Part shown: in pieces, positions 59,323-64,000 of the stretch | Numbering within the stretch: the first letter of the stretch is position 1 | How the letters are laid out: every line of letters begins with the position of its first letter | DNA from: Babylonia areolata | Lineage: Eukaryota > Mollusca > Gastropoda > Neogastropoda > Buccinidae | Direction of reading: 5' to 3' | Assembly: GCF_041734735.1 (NCBI RefSeq) | Contig: NC_134899.1 | Coordinates: forward strand, 5,230,649 to 5,294,648 | Length of the DNA: 64,000 nucleotides | The notes under the pieces: model-generated | Told to the model about the DNA's origin: nothing | The model's input: the letters and a program-made list of their open reading frames with translations, nothing else | Databases searched by the model: none | Made by a program: the position numbers and the translations under genes

Positions 59323-60419
59323 GGGTGTGCCTGTCTGTGAGTGCTTGGGTTGCTGATAAATATGTGTGCGTCATTGTTCTTTGTACAGGCATTTGTTTGA
59401 TACACACCTATATCAGTTCATGCATCTTGTCTTGTAGGGAATAGTCATTTTGCCACTGTGGTTAGCACCTTGGACTGTTTATATTTGTCTTCAAGAGTAT
59501 TTCTCTGATTACTGGACTAGTTTTGTAGATGTCTGAATAGATCTCACACTTGATCCATGTAATTTGTGAGTATGAGAAAAGTAGAGCCAAGTTGTGTAAA
59601 TTTCCCCACATCGTTTTCATCATCAGAAGACCTTTAAAACGTGATTGAGGATGTTATGAACAAAGTTGACAAGTAGATATCTGCAACATCATCAGCAGCA
59701 TCATCATCATCTTCATTATATTCATAGTTAATGGAATATCCACAGTGATCATCATGAAACAAAGCAGTTTTTTCCCAAAATGATGTGGCCCATCATTGAA
59801 GTTAAGGAAGGTAAACGCACAAATAAAAAAGAAGAAAAAAAAAGAAAAGAAAAAAAAAAAGTAGAAACAAACATCATTTGGCTTTTTTGATGCACACTGT
59901 TAAGAACAGCTTGGTTTAAAAATGAACATCAGTGGGGTTTTCTGATGCACACTGTTGAAAACAGCAAGATTTCTTGACGTGGCAGGTGGCCCATCCGTTG
60001 GTGCGAGACCAGCTGATCAAGTTCATCTACACTGGATTCCTGCTGCCAGTACTGGGGCCTGCTCTTCACCAGGTACGTAGCGCTGCATGATCTATGGGGG
60101 ACGGACAAACCATTGTGACTCACACCTTGCACTGTGGTGAATGAGGTTTGTCCATTATCTCAGGAGGATTAAACACTGCTTGTATGTTTTTTAGGAGAGA
60201 AAAAAAAAATGTTGCAGATGTAAAATGAGTAAATGGGTATTGACTTTAGATTGTATGTTTTAGGAGAAAAATGTTGCAGATGCAGAACGGGGAAAAGGGT
60301 ACTAATTTCAGACTTTGCATAACAAATTAACTCTGCAGAGATGGTAGTTAGTTTGTAACCAGCTTTGGGACTGTCAGTGTGATGCTTCAGCTTAAGCATC
60401 AGTCTGTGCAATACTTACA

Positions 60420-60451
<32 letters not shown>

Positions 60452-63400
60452 GATTCTGCAAATTTATTTTCTTCTTCTTCTTGTTTGGGGATGCAGATTT
60501 CAGTGTCAACATATTTCTGTGAATGGGGTTTTACAGATAAACCTATTGTTACCCTGCTCGTTAGGTAGCTGTGTTCTGTCTTTGAGGACTGGGACTGCAC
60601 AAGCAGACTATATTCGTGTTTCAGTAACCTACAAGATGCTGTTTGTATGGATAATGAAACTTTGATCTGTGTCGTTGATAGGTTTCGTAATGTACTGGCA
60701 GATCTGTACATGGCATTGGCGAGGTAGTTTGTAAATCTTCATGCTTAATCCACCAGATGTTACAAAGACTTGAACCACAGGCCTCTTGGACCCTTGAGGT
60801 GGAAGTTCATTGTGTTAAATCCATTTGACAGAAGTGCATATCACGAAAAGTGTGTGTTACATAAGGTTCAGAAACAGGAGATCCTGTGTAGCGTGTAAAT
60901 TAAGTGATGAGCGATGGCATGGATGGATTGGTGCATGCAGATCGAGATTGTCTCTGTGGAATCATTTTGTCAGTTTGGTTATTTTCTGTGGAAATGCTGG
61001 GTCATAAGATGCAGATGAAAAAAAAAAGGAATTATAGTGATCTTTAAAACATGATTGATTTGTTTGTTTGTTTATACATTTTTTAAACTTTTGTTTTTGT
61101 TTTCATTTATTTTTTCAGTATTTATGTTATGTTATTATCCCATTCCAGAGTCAACAATATTGTTAAGCATTGATATTTGTTGTGGAAGTAAAAATTTCCT
61201 TTTTGGTCAGTTGTAGGCACTAGACCTTGGCTCTTATTAGCAATACACATTATTGATCTTCAAAAGAAATCATGCTAGCACAGTTATGTATGGGACATTT
61301 CATACAAGATGCCACTTGTTGTATTCTCCTTCTTGAAACTGCATGCTTTGTATTTGTTTGTTTAGTTGTACTTTGAAAATACATTTTCCATATGATTTAT
61401 TATTGTTCACTGAATAATAAAAAGGGTGGAGGGATGGAAGGCATGATGTGGAGGGGGCACAGGTGTGGGAGAGGGAGGAGAAGGATATTCACAGACACTG
61501 CTGTGGCTGCTTAAGTTTTCTTTAAAGACTTATTTATTTTACTGTGATATAGGCGTATTGATTAATTTCAATATTGCAGTCAGTGTCAGCAGCATGTCTT
61601 CATTCTTTGACCATTGTGAATATTTTTTAAAGTCTGAAAGTGCAGCTTTTTGGTTCCATTTGATGGATACATTGTTAAACAATCTTTAAAAAAAAAACCA
61701 AACCACGTCTGTCCATGATAATTGGAACAATATGCATAGCAGAACTGTCACTTAAGATCAAAATGGTATGAAATTTGTGTGTGTGTGTGTGTATGCACGT
61801 GTTTGTTTGGTGTGAGTTTGTCTATATACACATGGGACTACTTACAGAAGTTTTCCTTATTCTTAATTACTGAAGTTTTAGTTCCTGTGGTATTTGCCCT
61901 TTAAAATTAAGAATCAGTTTGTGCTTCTGAAATCCTTCGGCCCTTGAAATATTTGGTGGTGGTGAATACTGACAACTTGATATTTGCCTCTGTTTTAGTT
62001 ATCTGGGTTTTGTGGGAGAGGTATCTTGCATATTCTGCAATTTGACCAATGTTTTGCCATACTTTATGTTTCATAATTGAGTTTTGTTATAGTTAAAACC
62101 ACATAATATGAGTCACTTTGCTTTGAAATAAAACTTCTGCTTATTTTTTAAATTTAGGGAGGAGGTGAGATAGGGATGATAATTTTTTTAAATGAACAGA
62201 CTGAAGCTATAAATTTTGTAAAACTTGGGAGTAAACATTTCATCCTGCTCTTTGCAAGAACAACCAGCCCACATGAGAATATGATGGATATCAATGGCAG
62301 CACACTTGTTCAAAAGAACAGAATATTTAATTAGGAAAAAACAAAAATAACAACAAAAAGATAGTGTCACCTGGACCCCTCCATTTACTCACAGTGTAAA
62401 ACTGTGTAAAACTGTTGCTTTTGTCAGGATGATGAGGGGGAGGGGGCATTATCTTCTGGTTCTCGCTGTTGTCTCAACAGTGAATCCATTTTTCTTATTT
62501 TTTAAAAACATAGTTCACCCTTAAGTTTGGGGTGTTTATGGTTGTTTTACCAGTGAATTGAATTGTTTTTTTGTTGTTGTTTTTTTTAAAGATATGAAGT
62601 TCATCCTGAATTCTTAACAAGATGAAAACCTCTTTATTTTAAAGTTCAGCATAGTTTTACCAGGACAGCAGAAGCATGTTTTGAAAAAGGCAACTGCAGT
62701 TCTTATCTTTTCAATTGTTTGGTTTGTTAGTTTGTTAACGTTTGGTTGGAGCTGACAAGAAATAAAATATATATATATAGGATATGTGTGGTGCATGTGT
62801 AAGAAAATACTGATAATTGCTTTATTGAAATAGAGTCAGAATTAGAAAAGAAAGCCAAACACCCCATGCAGTCACGAAAATACAGTAAAAAAAAACACAA
62901 CCAAAACAAACAACAAAACCCAAACCCCCCTCTCCCCTCCCCACCACACAGTACAAATGCATGCATGCATGGAAATGCGCACAAATGCAAGCACACATGT
63001 GCTACATTGTTAGTGTTACTAGCATTGGTGATTTTTGAGACTTTTTCCCCTTTTCTGTTTTTTTTTTTCATGACGGTAAAAGTTTGTGCATATGCACGCA
63101 GGGTTCACAGTTATAACTAGCCAATTTCTGCGCCATACTTGTGCTTTGGAACTCTGGGACTATTCAGTGTCATCACTTCATGGATGTGTTTCTGAGAGGG
63201 TTGCTCAAATTTCCTGACAAACTCTGCAAGTGTCTGTATCTGCTAGGCCTAATTGACGCTGGAATATAGTATGAAAGAAAGTGTTTTCAGCCCAGCCTCA
63301 GACTTTCAGAGCTGAATGGATGTCCATAGCAGCACAGTCATCCTTCTTGTGCTCATCCATCATCTTAGAATAAAAATTATCCTGCAATATGTGGCCTTTT

Positions 63401-64000
63401 TGTGTCACGTTCTCACAGTGAGTTCACTTTCCCCCTCCACTTCAGGTGCTTGTGTTGTGTTCTTGTCAGTGTTTTGGTGTCAGCAGAGTTTTGGGAACTG
63501 TGGTTGGAGGGGTGTAGTGGTGATGGTCTTTGCTTCTGGAAAGGTGCTCAATCATTCTGATTCCATGACAGCAGACCAGTTACTGTTGTCGGTAAGGTGG
63601 CTTAGTGGGTGGTGGCCTGTGCATGTTGAATCAGAACAGGCTGCAGTGAACATCCTTCTGTGTTTGTGGGCTGCAACTGCCATGTTCACTTGCATCAACA
63701 AGTGGGCTTTTACGTGTATAACCATTTCCGCACCACCATGTAGGCAGTTGTACTGCGTTTTTGGAGATGTGTGGGTTAGGTGCGTTCTTGGTTCTAAAAA
63801 ATGCCAAATACTGACACAGATTTAAAGATCTTTAATGTGCTATTTTATCATCTGTATGTGTTTACTCATTATGAGGGACCAGGTACTAGCAGGTCTGCAC
63901 ATCTGTTGGCCTGGCAGATTGGAAGAATCTCCACCCATAACCCACCAGTCACAGTGACAGGGATTGGAACCCAGGAACCCTCAAAGTCCAACGCTTTAAC
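51925..64000 (+). CDS. FHIP1: FHIP1-type protein (FTS-Hook-FHIP complex), 5' part, five coding exons, runs off the window
   Basis: Exons 51925-52065, 53117-53302, 54978-55442, 58868-59026 and 59986-60072 join in phase 0 throughout to give 346 residues. The product starts MSWFKRTSS, like the MSWL start of FHIP1A/FHIP1B, then DPDTCFEVFKNHWQQAV, IHREGPIGQRARDALLLLMT, HYIADNSDFCPVLATGLSGL, YSSLPRKI, SLEFCNAVVQVAHPLVRDQL and FLLPVLGPALHQ. These match the conserved N-terminal alpha-solenoid of FAM160A/FHIP1 as I recall it. Family knowledge: FHIP joins FTS and Hook proteins to couple dynein to endosomal cargo. No later exon was found between 60073 and 64000; vertebrate homologues are near 1000 residues, so about two thirds should lie beyond the edge. 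FHIP1A versus FHIP1B cannot be decided. Confidence 0.93.
52213..52503 (-). mobile_element. SINE family 2, minus orientation
   Basis: In the intron after the first FHIP1 coding exon. The minus strand begins GATAGCCAAGTGGTTAAAGT with B box GGTTCAAATCC, then AACCCATAATCC-type body sequence and GAGCTGCCTACATGGCA. The 3' tail of the 33205 copy is absent. Confidence 0.75.
52901..52943. repeat. (GT)n microsatellite
   Basis: GT run of about 21 units about 170 bp before FHIP1 exon 2. Confidence 0.95.
53117..53302 (+). CDS. FHIP1: FHIP1 coding exon 2
   Basis: 62 codons, VFKNHWQQAVNVIGTGSKKV and on to GPIVYFLLEKE. VFKNHW is near-invariant in the family. Acceptor TTGGCAG, donor GAG|GTACAC. A tandem array begins exactly at this donor. 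Confidence 0.93.
53301..53925 (+). repeat. ~80-115-bp tandem array starting at the FHIP1 exon 2 donor
   Basis: Units carry (AG)GTACAC, TGTGAAAGAGTCAGCTTGAA, ATGATGCAGTTGATGTCAGT and GTAGTGAAAATTGTAATTAG. Six units to 53925. The donor word AGAG|GT recurs at 53619 (GTATAG) and 53915 (GTACAC). A deletion shortens the third unit. Confidence 0.85.
53930..54885 (+). mobile_element. SINE family 1, 5'-truncated, split by a piggyBac-like element
   Basis: The left part (53930-54116) runs from the TTTTCTCC block to CACTTGCAGGCAGA. The right part (54783-54885) resumes with AAGAAAAAGGGTGGTGC and ends GTTGTGACAAAG. The split is a TTAA-flanked insertion at 54121-54778. Confidence 0.8.
54121..54778 (+). mobile_element. 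piggyBac-like non-autonomous DNA transposon
   Basis: Flanked by TTAA at 54117-54120 and 54779-54782, the target site of piggyBac elements. Termini are inverted: CTCTTTCCGGACGA at the left and TCGTCCCGAGTGAG at the right match at 11 of 14 positions. A subterminal direct repeat (CGGACGAAGGAATG) recurs about 45 bp in. An acidic open frame at about 54453-54562 (GSDIEEVDDDEEESEFNAES, then TGA) resembles the acidic N terminus of piggyBac transposases. At 658 bp it lacks a transposase and must be an internally deleted derivative. Confidence 0.8.
54978..55442 (+). CDS. FHIP1: FHIP1 coding exon 3 (large solenoid exon)
   Basis: 155 codons from VLETFCAWCTGQREHQEKLC to NSDFCP, including LLISQSRQLLLIHRPVIRPL, FRLVLVLHQICTCISQQTVI and LLIPYIHREGPIGQRARDAL. 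More GC-rich (CTG/GTG/CCC codons) than its surroundings. Acceptor GGCCACAG, donor CCT|GTGAGT. The last ~20 exon bases plus donor recur downstream in a tandem array. Confidence 0.95.
55420..55850 (+). repeat. Tandem array that duplicates the FHIP1 exon 3 end and its splice donor
   Basis: The true junction is GACTTCTGTCCT|GTGAGT at 55443. Copies GACTTTAGTCCT|GTGAGT (55520) and GACTTTTGTCAA|GTGAGT (55596) follow at 77 and 76 bp, then GACTTTTGTCTTTGAGT (55657) and GACCTTTGTCCC (~55804). The intronic part repeats GTGTCAGAACTG.TTCTTTGG. Confidence 0.85.
55851..57094. other. FHIP1 intron sequence, no gene seen
   Basis: AT-rich. Has an AC/AACA-rich stretch at 56820-56950 and no recognised mobile element or exon. 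Confidence 0.4.
57095..58800 (-). mobile_element. LINE C, 5'-truncated, with CA-expanded 3' UTR
   Basis: The minus strand at 58800-58310 encodes ILSKFDYCNSLLSAIPQYLL, QNSAARLIFRVRKHEHVQPL, LHWLPISARIQHKT, RQLRSSSDNRTFTVPRIKTK and FKTALKTHLFRQ: the C-terminal end of a CR1/L2-like ORF2. The next ~1.2 kb is a 3' UTR full of (CA)n, (TACA)n and (CATG)-type repeats, ending near 57095 with AGCGCATATTCTTGAAGCTC (plus strand) and an (ATAA)n tail. In the FHIP1 intron between exons 4 and 5. Confidence 0.7.
57931..57979. repeat. (CA)n microsatellite
   Basis: CA run of about 24 units in the 3' part of LINE C. Confidence 0.95.
58868..59026 (+). CDS. FHIP1: FHIP1 coding exon 4
   Basis: 53 codons, VLATGLSGLYSSLPRKITPP, SEDWFALTEEDCQRIPDLQM, FLNSLEFCNAVVQ. 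VLATGLS.LYSSLPR and SLEFCNAV are strongly conserved in FHIP1 proteins. Acceptor GGCACAAG, donor CAG|GTGAGA. The upstream pyrimidine tract is weak (GTTGTTGCCGTTGATGG). Confidence 0.95.
59288..59321. repeat. (GT)n microsatellite
   Basis: GT run of about 16 units in the intron after FHIP1 exon 4. Confidence 0.95.
59885..59985 (+). repeat. ~53-bp duplication abutting the FHIP1 exon 5 acceptor
   Basis: TTTTTTGATGCACACTGTTA, AGAACAGC and TTTTCTGATGCACACTGTTG, AAAACAGCAAGA repeat with a ~56-bp offset; the second copy runs into the acceptor CGTGGCAG. Confidence 0.65.
59986..60072 (+). CDS. FHIP1: FHIP1 coding exon 5
   Basis: 29 codons, VAHPLVRDQLIKFIYTGFLL then PVLGPALHQ, matching VAHPLV..QL...I..GFLVPV.GPALH of the family. 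Acceptor CGTGGCAG, donor CAG|GTACGT. The next exon is not in this window. Confidence 0.95.
60180..60330 (+). repeat. ~73-bp duplication after FHIP1 exon 5
   Basis: TTGTATGTTTTTTAGGAGAG..AAATGTTGCAGATG..AA..GGGTA recurs as TTGTATGTTTTAGGAGAAAA with ATGTTGCAGATGCAGAACGG and GGGTACTAATTTCAGAC. Confidence 0.75.
60331..63649. other. FHIP1 intron downstream of exon 5; no exon recognised
   Basis: AT-rich with an A30-type run near 60427-60452 and (GT)n near 61776-61792. I searched the plus strand for the next FHIP1 motif and did not find it. Confidence 0.4.
63650..64000 (-). mobile_element. SINE family 2, cut by the window edge
   Basis: On the minus strand it starts at the edge inside the tRNA head (GTTAAAGCGTTGGACTTTGA, B box GGGTTCCAATCCC), then ACTGGTGGGTTATGGGTGGA, TGTGCAGACCTGCTAGTACC and CTGCCTACATGGTGGTGCGG. 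The head start lies beyond position 64000. Confidence 0.8.

Noticed and set aside
63316-63825. 169-codon plus-strand frame near the right edge
   Set aside because: Its second half is a minus-oriented SINE and it has no FHIP1 similarity.
1-64000. LTR retroelement, endogenous virus or Polinton
   Set aside because: No LTR pair, capsid, protease, integrase or envelope-like sequence was recognised; the reverse-transcriptase remains are LINE type.

Overview
The window is eukaryotic nuclear DNA with short coding exons, GT-AG introns of 0.1 to more than 9 kb, AT-rich noncoding DNA and heavy loads of SINEs, LINE fragments and (CA)n/(GT)n tracts. The tRNA-headed SINEs, the CR1/L2-like LINEs and the two gene structures suggest a lophotrochozoan, most likely a marine gastropod mollusc. 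The species is inference. No bacterial, organellar or viral gene was seen.

Two host genes lie head to head. On the minus strand, positions 27249 down to 9009, is a complete gene for POSH/SH3RF, a RING-type E3 ubiquitin ligase and JNK-pathway scaffold. I resolved 12 coding exons. All splice phases agree and give 830 residues: one C3HC4 RING and four SH3 domains. On the plus strand, from the start codon at 51925, is the 5' half of an FHIP1-type gene (subunit of the FTS-Hook-FHIP dynein adaptor complex). Five coding exons (346 codons) end at 60072 and the gene runs off the right edge. A possible noncoding first exon ends at 42200.

Layout: 1-9008 is POSH downstream/3' UTR sequence with SINE debris. 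9009-27249 is POSH, whose introns hold SINEs, LINE fragments (including one LINE nested inside another) and a TIR-bearing MITE-like element. 27250-42000 is a mobile-element-rich intergenic block with a decayed CR1-like LINE, two ~530-bp repeats, a 1.2-kb GA-rich minisatellite, a ~60-bp array, an alternating G-tract/C-tract array and a LINE 3' end. 42201-64000 is FHIP1 introns and exons.

The most unusual signal is in FHIP1. Tandem repeats abut or include its splice sites: a palindrome-bearing array ends just before the first coding exon, one array starts exactly at the exon-3 donor, and another repeats the exon-4 end together with its GTGAGT donor at 77- and 76-bp spacing. A 658-bp piggyBac-like element with a TTAA duplication sits inside a SINE in the intron between these two arrays. 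The two genes have no known joint pathway; both are signalling or trafficking scaffolds, and their adjacency is reported only as observed.
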